In this document: in pieces, positions 51,111 through 63,903 of the stretch | How positions within the stretch are numbered: the stretch's first letter is position 1 | How the letters are laid out: each line of letters starts with the position of its first letter | Position numbers and translations under genes: made by a program | The notes under the pieces: model-generated | Told to the model about the DNA's origin: nothing | Seen by the model: the letters and a program-made list of their open reading frames with translations, nothing else | The model's database searches: none | Assembly: GCF_000972845.2 (NCBI RefSeq) | Contig: NC_040016.1 | Location: forward strand, 1,136,701-1,200,700 | DNA: 64,000 nt | Direction of reading: 5' to 3' | Source of the DNA: Larimichthys crocea | Taxonomy: Eukaryota; Chordata; Actinopteri; Sciaenidae

Positions 51111-54100
51111 TAATATGTTAAACTATTCCTTTAATTCATCAGCTCATCAACTACAAAATGCAGATGAAGACTTGATTCTGTGTTTGAGCCTCCACCTTTT
51201 TTCCTTAAAATCTTCACCCTTACCCAGTTTGCATTAGATGTGCTTGTCATCCATACCTCTTATCCTCTCTTTGCAAGAGCCCCCCTTTACCTCACCCAGT
51301 CCCATCACCACCATCCCCCCACAAACCATGCACCTTCACCCTTTCAGCCCCCACCCCACTCCTCCTGAACCCCTCTAAGTGGATACCCCACAGGAAGGGC
51401 TTCTCCAGGGGGGAAATGGGTCCCAGATGTCTGCCTTTGTGCCACTATAGGCTCCTCGGGAGGGATGGAGCCGTGGAAGGGTGGGTATGGGGTGGAGGAG
51501 GGTGGAGTGTGCTGTGTGCAAACATCAATAACAGCAGCCAGGAGGGTGAAGAAACTCACGAGGTGAAGGTGAGGAGGAATTTAATGATTGGTTCCTTTTG
51601 TCAAGCCAGTGTGGGTTTTCAAATACATCATTTATGATTGGTCGCACTGCTGCACTCCTACCAGCTGAGTGCGTCACCGCAGAGCTTCGACCTTTCGGTG
51701 TATGACGGTAATTGAATTGACTGCATTACGAACTTAAAGAAACTGTTTTACTTTTTTTTTTTTTTTTTTTCCTGAAGAACTTCAAACGCATCAACATGGC
51801 CGCTCTTGAGTGCATATTTCAGTCAGGACCAAACCATATGTTGTAGAGACAGAAACAGACAATCAATCGGTCTTCTTTGATATCCAAACTCCTACCCCCT
51901 GTGCGTGTGTGTGTAAGCCAATATATATTGATATATACTGATATGTGTATGATCTATTTTCAGCTCCAGAAAGGGTTAATTATGACCCCCATGGAAATAA
52001 AACGAAGACGAGAGCAGGGCCTGAGTGTTTAGTGAAACATTATGTCAAGACTCTGACAAGGAAATGAAATGTGCAACATCAATCAGCCTATGAGGACAGA
52101 GATCAAACGAGCCTCCACACTCCTGCATCTGGTTCTGTTTGGACAGCCTCACTTTTTTCCCCCTTCTCCCTCTCCTTTCTTCTCCTTTTCTTTTTCCCCT
52201 TTTCTTATTCTTCTCCCATTCTCTCTCTCTCTCTCTCTTCTCTCTCTCCTTCTGTTCTTCTATGCGCCACGACATTCCTGTAGGCCTACTCGCTTCGTTA
52301 GCTCATTTTTTCCATGATGGTGGCACGAAGCCACGCTTTCGCTAAAAGGTAAGCGGCAGCTCCCGAGATTAGCCTCAGCAACAATGACTTTCCTGTCCCT
52401 CCACTGTCTCCACCAGAGCTCCCAATAAGCCCCAATTCTAATACCAGTTAATCCTGGAGTTGACTTAGCCTGTTATGTAAATACAACCTCATATAATTCA
52501 CTGTCTCTGTCCACGGCCTTGCTTTGATGGCCAGATGAATTTTTTTTCTCTTCTTCTTCCAAGTTGATTGAACCCAACTGGGATCGAGCTACTTTCCGTT
52601 CAACGTCCCTCTGAATGAAATGTAAACCAGTGCAATCACAGGGCTCATCAAAACTCTTCTGAAGTGCTCTGTGCACATGCGCTCCTTCAAATGCCACGGC
52701 AATCACACCCAAATTGTTGGCTAGAAGCTGTCAAGCAGCATATCAGGAAAGATATGAGGTTTAGTTACAACCCAAGAAACTTCTGTTAGAGAATGATACA
52801 GATTTTCTGAATAAGATGTTCAGATGTTCTTCATATAACATCTCTGGACAGTGACAGTGGATTTTGTTCATTTTTGGAAACATGAAAGACACAGCAACTC
52901 TTCTAAAATTACATTTTCAAAGGTGTTGAAATGTAAAGGCTATCATTAGGTATACTGTCATCAAAAAGTACCAAGTTTCTACATCTCAGTGCAGCGGAAA
53001 ACTCCCCACAAGATTTCTGTGCAGTGATCCACACATGAGTCACCCAAGTCATGACGCATGAAGGTATAAACAGACCCAATGTTGGGAAACTGATTTGGAT
53101 TCAAAGGTAGATTTACGCAAGATTTAGTCATTTGTACGGATTGTTCTATCTTGGTGTAGATTGTTCTACCTTGGTGTCACAGAAAACGTGAGCCTGGGTA
53201 CATGTATCGTCATTTTCTCAGGAGAACCTGTCTGCTGTGTCATGACTGCCAATGTGTAGAAAATGTGTTTAAGTGGCTGCAGACCCAGATGAGTTCGCGG
53301 TATGGAGTAACATGTGTCGACTCTGCCTTGAGGCCGTGGATGGCACAATTAGGTGCTCTCTCACCTCTACAGACTGAGGTCACTGGGCCACTGAGGTCAG
53401 GGGTTATTTAGGGTCCTGTCTGTGCTCCCTTCCCAACCCAACATAGATGACTGGGACAGCTGACGTCAGCAGTGACGTTAGAGGCGTTTATTCATTGAGA
53501 ATTTTTAGATAGTGGATTTCTGAAGAGGTTTTGATTTCAGCGTTCAGTGTACTACTATTATATTAGTGTTTACAGAGACAATCATATGTTCATTTTGTGA
53601 AATTCTTTCCAGGATGAATGCTTGCACAACCTCACATTTTTTTCTCAGAACTACTTTAAGCCGCTGCGGCCAAACAGATTTATAAAAAATCCTTTTCTTG
53701 GTTTGCAGGACTTTACGGTCTGTCATGGCAAAATGTTTAATTTGTGTCATTGATAAACATAACTTCCACATCATAAAGTACATTGTTTAACCTATAAATC
53801 CTCCTCCAGCCTTTAATCTGCAGTATTTTCATTGACTCCGTGCACGTAGTGGTAGCGGTTTAACAGATTTGTTTTTATAGTGTCTGGTTATCAGCATGAT
53901 AAAAATCATGGCAGACAAATGTTAATGTAAACTCACACTTGTAAGTCATGTTAAAGAACAAAATGAAAAACCTTTAGCACTACATCAATACACATGATTT
54001 ATGACTTCCATGTTGCACACTTGATGTAGGAAAAAGCTTTTAAGAATGTGTTCATAAAAATACTTTAGGATTCAATATTAAAGTTTACACTGATTACTGG

Positions 54101-54404
54101 CAGAAATAAAAGGTTTAGAATGATTTCTGTCCTCATAATGAATTGATGAACGAGAATGCAGACACAAGGGTGCATGCGGCCTGACGCTCCAGCCCAAATC
54201 TGGAACCCATAAAACCTCAGACATCTCTGCAACATTAGACACAGCTCTTCTTATTGGCTGAGCAAACCACTTACCCCCTTCCTCTATCGCCCGCCCAGCT
54301 AACACACAGTTCCTGCTTCTCTGCCTAGCCCAGGCCGAACCACGCCCTCTGGAAGTCCGCTGAGCCAAAGAGAACTGCCCGCAGGCCCCGGGTTAGCGTT
54401 TGGG
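51111..54404. other. Upstream region of twist
   Basis: 3.3 kb with pyrimidine-rich tracts (51280-51370; 52150-52260) and a poly-T run at 51751-51769. The stretch 52300-52740 is non-repetitive and of complex composition and is the best candidate distal control element here. The 300 bp before 54404 become GC-rich toward the promoter. No gene recognised. Confidence 0.45.
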
Positions 54405-54412
54405 TATAAAAG
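54405..54412 (+). promoter_or_regulatory. twist3: TATA box of twist
   Basis: TATAAAAG in GC-rich flanks (GGGTATAAAAGAGGCGG) about 270 bp before the start codon, predicting transcription from about 54435. A CAGATG E-box lies at 54436-54441, right at the predicted start, consistent with bHLH input. Twist genes commonly have TATA promoters. Confidence 0.7.
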
Positions 54413-54677
54413 AGGCGGAGGTGGACCGGCTTGTCAGATGGTTTGTTGTTGTTCTGTCTGCCAGGTTGAGAGGGGAATGTGAAAGTGAGAAATTTAACAA
54501 GCTAACCAGGAAACAGGACAGCCAGAGCAAGTCCAATCCGATGGAGCTTCAGAAGCCGTAATTTTCTATGACAAAAGAGAAGACTTTTTACAGAAGCTTG
54601 TCAAGTTCAGGTTTGTTGTCGCTTGAAGAAGTCCTGTCTTTGCAGTGGAGGTTAAAAGGCTGTTGGTTGACAGTACA

Positions 54678-55250
54678 ATGAGAGAAGAGGTGTCCTGCAC
54701 CAACTCCCCCGAAGGAGGTCTGGGGGCCAGCGAAGAGGAGCTGGAAAGAGGATCGAAGAAAACCCACCAGCAAGGAAATCGAAAACGTTCTCCTTACCCC
54801 AAGAAGGACAGCCTCAGCCAGGCAGAGGAGAGCAACACTGGCAGCCCCAATAGCCTGCTGCCGGCTGGGCCAAAGAGGCCAAAGAAAAGCCCTTCGACAG
54901 TCGTGTCATTGGCCCCCACGTCGTTGGGGCCCAGGCTGGATCAGCCCTTTGAGGACCTCCACTCTCAACGCGTTATCGCCAATGTGCGGGAGCGGCAACG
55001 CACTCAGTCACTGAACGACGCTTTCGCTTCTCTACGCAAGATCATCCCAACGCTACCTTCAGACAAGCTGAGCAAGATCCAGATCCTGAAGCTGGCCTCA
55101 CGCTACATCGACTTCCTCTACCAGGTGCTGCAGAGTGACGAGATGGACGCCAAGCTGGCCAGCTGTAACTACCTGGCCCACGAAAGACTGAGCTACGCCT
55201 TTTCCGTCTGGAGGATGGAGGGGGCCTGGGCCATGTCCACCAGCCATTAG
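54678..55250 (+). CDS. twist3: Twist-family bHLH transcription factor (likely Twist3)
   Basis: Complete 190-aa protein in one exon. The bHLH spans about residues 98-150 ([20 protein letters not shown] ... LYQVL), with the Twist-specific basic region. The C-terminal WR/Twist box [14 protein letters not shown] is at 171-184. Basic nuclear signals are RKRSPYPKK (35-43) and KRPKK (66-70). The Gly-rich insert of Twist1 is absent. Known role of the family: nuclear E-box-binding dimeric regulator of mesoderm, neural crest and skeletal development. The start MREEVSC was chosen because it is the first ATG of the frame; an upstream GTG extension is not credible. The neighbourhood (slc48a1 upstream, probable hdac7 downstream) favours the fish-retained third Twist paralogue over twist1 or twist2, and the N-terminus differs from both. 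Confidence 0.9.
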   Translation: MREEVSCTNSPEGGLGASEEELERGSKKTHQQGNRKRSPYPKKDSLSQAEESNTGSPNSLLPAGPKRPKKSPSTVVSLAPTSLGPRLDQPFEDLHSQRVIANVRERQRTQSLNDAFASLRKIIPTLPSDKLSKIQILKLASRYIDFLYQVLQSDEMDAKLASCNYLAHERLSYAFSVWRMEGAWAMSTSH

Positions 55251-55579
55251 GATCCCAACGAACTTCTCTCCTAAACCCTCTCGTGTCCAAATCTTCACCC
55301 CACCGCCTCTGTCTGTGTTTGCACCCATTTCCTGACCTCTGAACCTCTGAATTCTTCCCTGATCTTAACCTTTTCATCTCAAACCTTTGCACACATCGAT
55401 CTGTGTACCCCGTAATGGTTCACTTCTCTTCTCATCTCGGCCACTATTAATTCAGAGTTGGACCTATGCTACTAAAACCTCTCTCAGTTTTCCCTCCATT
55501 CTTCCCTCTTCCACTGCTCTCCCTTGTCTGTCCCACAGTTTAGTCCAGTGCAACAAGACGCTTCGCTGCAGCCCATCAG
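55251..55579 (+). other. twist3: twist 3' UTR, first part, with splice donor
   Basis: Non-coding end of exon 1. A consensus donor (CATCAG then GTATGG) starts at 55580. Twist genes typically carry their single intron in the 3' UTR, which fits. Confidence 0.6.
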
Positions 55580-55739
55580 GTATGGACAAAATATATAAAC
55601 ACACTTACACAGACTGTTGTGTACAGATACATGCATGAACGCATACGGAAATAATACAAACATGCACACGTTTACAAACACTTCTGTACTCACCATGTCA
55701 TCAGCACGTATTTCTTTCCATGCTCAAAATAAGTGTTTC

Positions 55740-57060
55740 GATACATTACCTGTAGCCTTTCAGCTTAACGAATAAATAACGCAAATTACATTTCAAGACA
55801 TCTGCAAATCCATGCTTCAAAAGATCTCTTTAAGTATCTTGTTAAAATAAAAGATTAACTAAAAATTTAAACTTTATTGCTATAAAACACTGCGAAACAG
55901 AAACTGTCTTTGGAGGACTTGATCACAAATGTATTCAGACTAAAGAATTGAATTATTTAGTAGCGAAATTGCACCCAAATATACGTATTTATGAATTAAT
56001 AATAAAAGCAACAAATCTCAATAAATCTGTAAACACTTCATTCATCTATCAAGTTTGTTCAGCTTCACATTGCAGGTTTAAAATTCCATGAACTTTTGAA
56101 ACAGATTTTTTTTTTAATGCAAATTTACAAAAAATGTTTTACAATCTGTAAGAGCTGTATGCATGTGCATAATATTTGGAAAAAATATCTTATCATCTAT
56201 ATTATAATCCAAATTATATATCTTATTTAGATGTGAAAATGTTGTTTGCTCAAACTTCAGACTACAAAATCTATTCAATTCATTATTTACAAAAGAAAGA
56301 AAACAATAACTACTAAACTTATTTTGCTATTATTACTTTTTACTGATTTTTCAAATGGAACTTAAACAGTTATTATTAATAATTATTGGCTGTTTTTTGA
56401 TATTTAGTTATTTGTTGTTGCATAAAACTGATTTTGTTAATAAATGTTAATATATATCAGATATCATCAAATAGATCAAATGTTGGTTCTCTGTCGGTTT
56501 GTGCAATAAACATAGATAAACATAAAAACACATTTCTTATTAAATAAAAGTCACTTAAAATATTATAAAATGTTTTATATTTAAATAACAAACAGTAAAA
56601 AAAAACAGAACATAACTTACACATAATATATAGCTTATATAGAATTTTTCATGTAAGATTTCAGTGAAAAATGCTTTATGTGAAATTCTTTTTTTTAAGT
56701 AAAATTATTTAAGATAAAGTTTGAATGAAATGACATAATAAAATATTAAAAATCAGTAAAAAGAAATAAAAATATATAAAAAAAATAATAAAAAAAATGT
56801 GTCTCTAAATTCTTTCCAAACTCATCCAGTATATGAACAAACCTGTTCATTTACATAAATATAAATATACATATAGTTATAAATCTCTTTGTCCTCACAA
56901 ACACGTCAGGAATAAACTGTATGTATCCCAAACACTTTAAAACAACAGGAACAACACTGCTGAAGTGTGTCAGGTTGAATAAAAGATAATGAATACAATA
57001 AATAAAAATAACTAAACATAAGGCCGAGCATTTTAGCTATAATGAGCTAACTGCACATTA
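55740..57060. repeat. AT-rich low-complexity segment
   Basis: About 1.3 kb with very few G/C bases, full of AATAAA and TTTAAA motifs and poly-A runs (for example 56770-56800), in sharp contrast to the GC-rich Twist exon 200 bp before it. No repeat unit found. Confidence 0.75.
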
Positions 57061-57261
57061 TCATCATCGTAATCTAAACTCTGCAGTGTTTGACAGACCT
57101 CTGATGTATTTAAGACAAATGTTTTCCTCCAGAATCTGTAGGATCGACTTCACACAGGGTCTGGTTTTTTTCAGCCAGTTTAACAGACACCAGATTCCTG
57201 CACAGGTACAGCATGAAAGGAGGGAAAGAAAGGGAGAGTGGAGAGAAATAAGTGGAGGCAC

Positions 57262-57291
57262 ATCTCTCTCTCTCTCTCTCTCTCTCTCTCC
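57262..57291. repeat. (CT)n microsatellite
   Basis: Thirty bases of CT within the Twist intron. Confidence 0.9.
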
Positions 57292-58584
57292 TTCTCTTTC
57301 CCTCTCCCCTGCAGCCTTGCCCTCTCTCCTCAGGATCTTGTATCGTGCAATCAGGCCCCGCCGGGGCCCAGACAAGCAGGAACCTTTAGATTGGAAACAG
57401 TTGTGAGGTATTAGGAAGGTGTGTGTACCAGGGTTAGGGTCAGGCACACGGGCCTGTGTGTATGTGTGTGTGTGTGTGTCAGTGTATGTACATGTGCACT
57501 GGAGTGTATTTGTGTATGTGTGTGTACTGAGCTTTAATTACCTGTGCAGCAGTGCGCACAAGAATTTGTGAGTGTGTATATGTGAGCACATCTGCAGATT
57601 AGTAAACAGGAATACACTTGCATATGTTGTTTCAGTGATTTTATCTCTCTTGTCTCCTGGCTTTAGTTTTTATAGGACTTACAGTTTCTTTTTTTAATTT
57701 GCAAAAAAGCAGCCAGGAAGAAAACAAAATGACAACATACAAGATAAACATTTAAATGAAACCAGAGCGACAGGCTTAAAGGTGGCGTGCTGCAGAGACT
57801 GTGCAGAGATGAGTCTGTGTTGCTGTGCTGGTGGGAAATACACTTTTTCATCAGCTAGATGACAGATCGAGGTAAACACGTTTCAAACAGCCACACACAC
57901 TGACACAAATCTTTGAGCAGACATAAAAATGATTACAAGCATTCGCAGACATTATTCACTGTGCAGGAATCAGTGAATCATAAATGATACCGTAAGTACT
58001 ACTACACAGCTTCTATTCAACACATATATAGATTACACTGTCCAGGCGCACACAAACGCAGCCGCCGGCCATGTGCGCACTGCAGGTGTTCCACTCCACG
58101 TTATTACTAAACCTCAAGTGGCCCCTGCAGCAGGCGTCAAGGGCTCCAGTCGGTGCTGTGGATGGAATGCCAAGGCCCCTGCACGTGGAGCAGAGTGTCC
58201 TTGAATGCAGCCCGGTAGTTATTACCTACCACTTTGCCTGCACTGCCTGTTATCATCAGCTCTGCAGGGGCCACCACAAAAAAGTGCTAGAAATTCAAGG
58301 CCAGAAAGTGACCTGAACCTTTTGGGAAGGAGATGAGGTTGGAAAGATTCTGAGAGACATCAAAGACAGCGCATGTATGCATGCATGAATGTGTGTGTGT
58401 GTGGTGTCATTTAAAATTGTGTATAAGTGTTAAAAGTGTTAAATGATGTATCACTCATATATATAAACGCCCAAGTATTAAAGTTGCACCCTCTTTTTAA
58501 TCTTGGATCTTAAAAATCCTGCTTCTCTTTACCCACCTCTCCTCTGTGGTGGATGGTATGTAGTGGGTGGACAAAATAATTGGA

Positions 58585-58613
58585 ACACTTGACAATATGT
58601 CATTGTCAAGTGT
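58585..58613. repeat. Short perfect hairpin in a transposon-end-like context
   Basis: ACACTTGACAAT (58585-58596) and ATTGTCAAGTGT (58602-58613) are exact reverse complements with a 5-nt loop. The flank GTGGGTGGACAAAATAATTG resembles ends of Tc1/mariner-like elements, so this may be a MITE stub. Confidence 0.6.
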
Positions 58614-60271
58614 ATAATGTTCATTTTTTTGCTGAGACTGATTTCATTTTCATGAGATTGTAATTCATGTTAATGGATTGGATCCCAGCAAATCATAATG
58701 TGTTTTTTTAATAAGAAAATAAGTAGATAATTGGTTTGACCTGGGTTTACACCATCAGCAATATTATTGATATTTTGTACTTTCACTGCAGAAGAACCTT
58801 TAATGTTTTACTTGAGAGTCTAGACCATGCATACACACGAACATGAATGCACAACGGAGAGTTTTGTGCTTTTTGATGAGCATGATTTTTGGTGTGGGTG
58901 CGGGAGTCTGGCTCAGGATGAGACTTTCAGAATAAAGAGGACTGTTCTGTTTGAGATGGAAAAAACAATACTCTCCTTTCTGTTTATACCATAATCAAAA
59001 TGCCTGTCACTGCTTTTTCCTCTGCCGGAACCTCTGGCTCTGCTACGTCTGTGTGTGCGTGTGTGTGTATTTTACACTTTGGACTGACCAGCTGTTGGAT
59101 GCTCTTCTGTGCATATTAAATCTCTGGCTTTCACTCTGGACTGATCTGGGACCAGATGTAAAGTCCTCTGCGGCTCATCTGCGTTTTAAAAGCCTCATCC
59201 AGAAGTTGTGGCTTCTGATAGTCATCTTTATTTTTAGAGAGCCAAACTGTGAGCTGAGCGCAGGTGGGAGGGTGTGTGTGTGTGTGTGTGTCTGTGTGTT
59301 AGTGTGTGTACATTTGACTGCTGCATGCATATGTGCATGTATCCTTATGTGTGTTGGCCGTGCTCAGACAGCTGCAGGGATAAAGAGTCATGATGGAATG
59401 ACTTCTGGTTTGACACGTAGGCAACAAAAAGCCACATAACTTCAGTCCAAAATGCATCAGAATCTGTCAAATGCTAGCATACAAACATAGAAACACAAAT
59501 AATTATCTGCGATACACAACAACAAGAAAAAACAGCTTATAATAATATAATAAATCATTTTTAAAGTCTAAAATAAAAAGAAATGCTCCCATAAAAACCT
59601 TGATAAATGTATTTTCTTTGACAATTGTTTCCTGTGAAGCAATCTGAAACCAGCTCAGGTGTGGCGGACTCTGCCACTACCAATGAAACTATAATATAGA
59701 GATAATTACTGAAGGTGCATACATTTAATACCAGGAAAGGAGGATTATAACTCTAAATATTATCATAACTAGACAGATAAATGAGTTTCAAAAGTAACGT
59801 TTGTGCAAAATGCAATCAGCAAACTATACTTAACTATACAGTAGGTAACCCTTCACTCTGTTGCATTACATACCAATTTACAGATTCACACTTTTATGGT
59901 GTAATGAAAGTTGTGCGATGGGATGACACCCACAAACATATGTCGAACTCCTGCTGGAGTTCTTCTTCTCTCTCTGCGTGTGTCTTTCTTGAAGCATGGA
60001 AAGGCACACTGTAATTAGGGAGAACTGAGAACGCTCCAGATGAAATGTTTACTTGTTAAAACAAGAGAGGAGAAGTTAAGGAGCTGTAGGGATTTTTCCA
60101 CTTTCCACTAAACAGAAGTGTTTGTTTGTTTGTATACACATTTTAGAACACACATCTCAAAGACTTTCAGTGGAGCTCTTTTCGCAGCAATGCCGCCACA
60201 CGAGTATGACATGTCTTCTTATCTAAAAGTGTTATGATGTTAACTCGTGTCTGTGTTTCTCGTCTCTGCAG

Positions 60272-61345
60272 AAAACCGACAAATGGAAAAATTCTCTACA
60301 CTCAAAGAAAAAATGTGTTCCCGCCTCACCAGACAATCCCCCATTTTCTAATCTTTAAAAAAAAAAAGGTTTATTTTTTTTTTCTCCTCTTTCTCTGGAC
60401 ACGTGCTCGACTCATGACACTGAGATGTATTCTTGCAGCTTGACTCTCGACGTTTTTTTTTCACTCTGTGTTTCTGAAACGCTGGTGAGGAGACGTGACA
60501 GTCAGATGCTGAACATTTTGAATGATGAAAACAAGAACAAAACAAAACAAAACAGCTGGCCTGCGTTGACAATGAAACAAAATGGCTGCTGGTTCGAGTG
60601 CCTTGGGTAACACCATGATAACCATCATCCACCATGACTCTTCACATCGGATGAATCACTGCCAGACAGACATTACGATGACTAATGATAATGGCACAGT
60701 GATGGTTAGAGGGCGGTCACAGCCAATGAATGTTTACAGCTAAAATGCTAATAAGCTAATCGCTCTGGCTCTGGAGGCCCCGTCTTGTGGGAAAAAGAGG
60801 AGCACGAGGAATCTGACGCAGATTTTCGACTTTGTTGTGCTGTAGTAACTGGATAGCTTTTTGTGTATTTTGGGTTTTTTTTAAAAGTGTATCTGTTTGT
60901 GAATTTGGTGTATGCACACTGTATTACTTTAACTCTGCTCATGCATTACACTTGGCTTTAAACGAAAAAACGTCCATGGGAAAATGTCTTAAACCACTGA
61001 TCACAGTTCAGCCACTATTCCAATTGTGTTTATCTTCACTTAGCTGTTTTTAGTGAGCGTTGCAGAAAGTCTTGAAATGCAAGAAAATCTGATTCCTGTG
61101 CGTCTTTTTCCTGCAGCTTTAAGATATATCAAACTTGCTGTGAGCGTTTTCACTGAAAGATGCAAAGCAGAAAGCTTCTTGTAAAATGTGCCAAAGTGCT
61201 GATGAAGTGATTCCAGCCATATTATAGACCATAAGTAGTCTAATTACTGTTTGACATGTTTCTTTTGTACTGTTGTTTTGCATTTGCTTTTGATAACCTT
61301 TATTGTGTCAGCTCCTGTGGACAATAAAACTTTTCTCGATGCTGT
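60272..61345 (+). other. twist3: twist 3' UTR, second exon
   Basis: Begins after a good acceptor and ends about 20 bp past AATAAA (61323-61328), which is followed by TGATAACC and T-rich sequence. No convincing coding frame. The assignment rests on the conserved two-exon design of Twist genes and position, not on transcript data. Confidence 0.5.
61323..61328 (+). terminator. twist3: AATAAA polyadenylation signal of twist
   Basis: GGACAATAAAACTTTTCT is a typical 3'-end signal. It is the last one on this strand before the minus-strand 3' end starting about 150 bp further on. Confidence 0.55.
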
Positions 61346-61499
61346 ATATGAGTGCGATATTTTGATAACCAAAGGAAAAATTAATTATGTGTTGGCGTTC
61401 GTAATTTAAATGTGAGGGGAAGCCGTGGAGAATTTAAGTTCAAAGGAGCGTGCATTTAGAAATAAATAAATGAGCTTATTCAAACGTATATAATTTACC

Positions 61500-61505
61500 T
61501 TTATT
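61500..61505 (-). terminator. Minus-strand AATAAA signal
   Basis: TTTATT on plus (CCTTTATTAAGG) reads AATAAA on minus. It faces the Twist polyadenylation signal about 170 bp away. Confidence 0.45.
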
Positions 61506-63846
61506 AAGGATTTTTTTTTTTTTGGAAACAAAAATAGTAGAAAAGACAAAAGGCAGACAAAAAACAAACAAGTCAATATGTACACTGTACAGAAACAAAA
61601 TCAGAGTCAGTTAGGACAAAACTGGACTTTGCCTGCAGTTTTAATTAAGATCCAGTTTGTTAAAGCTACCTTCACACAGGTTGGTCAGCATGATACTTCA
61701 AGGCACATGGGCTGATAATTTGGTCTCTAAGTACACACAGGGTTCATTTTGGGGATTTTCAAATACAAAAATAAGTCATTTGCATTAATTAAGACAAAAG
61801 ATAAGACGTTAGATATGTCAGGTCACTGTCATAAATGTTAAAACTACGTAAAGCTACACTCCCCTGTCGGACTGTCATACACATAATATGGAGCTGAAAC
61901 CGCTCCACGCTCTCATCATTTGTTTTCACATTTTTATTACATTAACAAAGATTTGACAGGTTTTGAGTTGCACACACATAATGCAACGTAAAGAAATAAA
62001 GAAATAAAAGAGCAAACATACTGAACTTAAAAAAAAATAATTCATAGCACCGTCAAAATTGTGTTAGACATGCAAAGAGCACTTCAAAGACACAAAATCT
62101 GAATGTATAAATAGAAGTCCTGTAGATTTTTTTTTTTTTTTTTTTAATTTGAAAATGAATTTGTTTATATATTCATCTTGTGCTTTTGGTGCTGTTCAAC
62201 TGAAACAAAAGAAACATTCACAAACTCTCCAAAGTCTTTGAAGTTCTTTAAGCCATGCCAGTCCAGGGACGGCACATTGTTCTCATAAACTTTGGTTGCG
62301 CTTAACCTGTGTCCAATTGCACTGTGAGGATATTCAACTATCTCAGTATTACTGCTCTATCTTAACTGCTAAAATGTTGTTTGGTCCGGGGAGCGAAACA
62401 TCCCAGACGCTGACGGTAAATAGAACCGCTACGTCAGTGACAAACAGGACGAATCCGTTTGTCCTTGTTGTTGAAAGAAATAAAAGTATAAAATAAATTT
62501 ACAAAATACAGCAGGAATGCTCGTCCACAGGTAGAATCAATGGTCCGCGTAACAAACATTATCAAAGTTTTGGATTTTAAGACCCAAGTTATTCTGATCC
62601 TCCCGTCCTGAGGGCACTGTAAGTGCACTTTAAGTGTGTATTTGTCATGCAGCCTTGGGATGAGTCTCATCCAGAATGTTAAAAATTAATTTCCTGATAA
62701 CGGAGATCTGCATTGTCTCATATACAATCATTTCTGAGTGGTCACGCTGCACTGAGTCATCATGGGTGATTTCTGTCTTTGCTGACGTGTAAAGAATCTC
62801 TGTCAGGAACCTTTCAGAGTAATTACTTTCTCCCCTGATATTGATACACCAGTGACTCTAGAGGTATTAGCTCTTCACTGTGACTAATGCCACCGATACA
62901 AACTACAGTATGTCTACACATTTAAGATGCACTTCATCAAAGACTGCTATTTCTTCTTTTATCTGCTGGGGAGCTACAACAATAACTGCAGCGATCTAAA
63001 GTCTTTCTGCATGTGCCTCGCCTGACAGGCCAAGAAAAAAAAAAAAAGATTTAAGAAAATATGTGGACATACAAAACAATATGAAACATATGTATCTCAG
63101 ACTTCGCTGTAGCTTCACTCTTACTGGATTCTTTAAAAAAAAAAAAAATCTCCTGCTGACATCCACAAAAATGTGTGCCATAGGTCAAACTAATGAATAT
63201 TCAAATAAACTAAAAAAATATGAGCAAACAAAACGTTTGATTGTCAACATAGCCGATGAGGCTGCAGTCTCTTCCATCTCATCCAGTTCACATTACAGAA
63301 CGGTACAGTGCAAAACGATCAGAGACTCCTGATCTTTTTCCTTCATGGGATTTTTGTCACATGCGGACAAATGACATCATCATAGCGGGATGTGTTTTAA
63401 GTGCAGAGTCTGCTGTCCTTCACCGGCACGTCCTGCAGTAAGCCGAGGTGATCTTTGACCCCCACCTTCAAGGTTACGACAGTCCGGACGGTCTCTCGCA
63501 GATCTTGTGGGAATCATTTACAAGGTGAATGTTTAAAGTCGCAGAGCTGTGCTTTGTCAAGTGTGTGTTCATGCTACGTCACGTTGTCAGCTCCCAATGC
63601 CACAATAGAGTGAAGATCCTTCATTAATCTGCCTCAGGTTGTCTTCCTTTACAATTTCTTCTCAGTTCAGTGACGTTCGGAGACGTCATGACAATACGAA
63701 TGTTGCCCAGATAAATGTTGTGTGTTTGGTCTGACTGCAGCCAGTAGTAATGCAGGTGGAGGAGTTTTTGTGAGGTGATGAATACAGTGGTTGAACTGAG
63801 AAAGAGGAGGACATCTGCTTCCAGTGATGGTCCAAATGTAAAGCTC

Positions 63847-63858
63847 TGTGTGTGTATG

Positions 63859-63902
<44 letters not shown>
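63847..63902. repeat. (TG)n microsatellite
   Basis: About 56 bp of TG with two early interruptions. Confidence 0.9.

Positions 63903-63903
<1 letters not shown>

Larger units (their letters stand above)
55580..60271 (+). other. twist3: twist 3'-UTR intron
   Basis: 4.7-kb intron from the GTATGG donor to a CGTCTCTGCAG acceptor. The core 55740-57060 is strikingly AT-rich. A CT run lies at 57262-57291 and TG runs at 57456-57478 and 59272-59300. The GC-richer stretch 58040-58320 stands out as non-repetitive. A short hairpin at 58585-58613 lies in what looks like a DNA-transposon end (GGTGGACAAAATAATTGGAA). Intron borders are inferred. Confidence 0.55.

Noticed and set aside
54645..54677. An N-terminal extension of Twist by 11 codons
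   Set aside because: It would need a GTG start; the first ATG at 54678 fits the family's short N-terminus.
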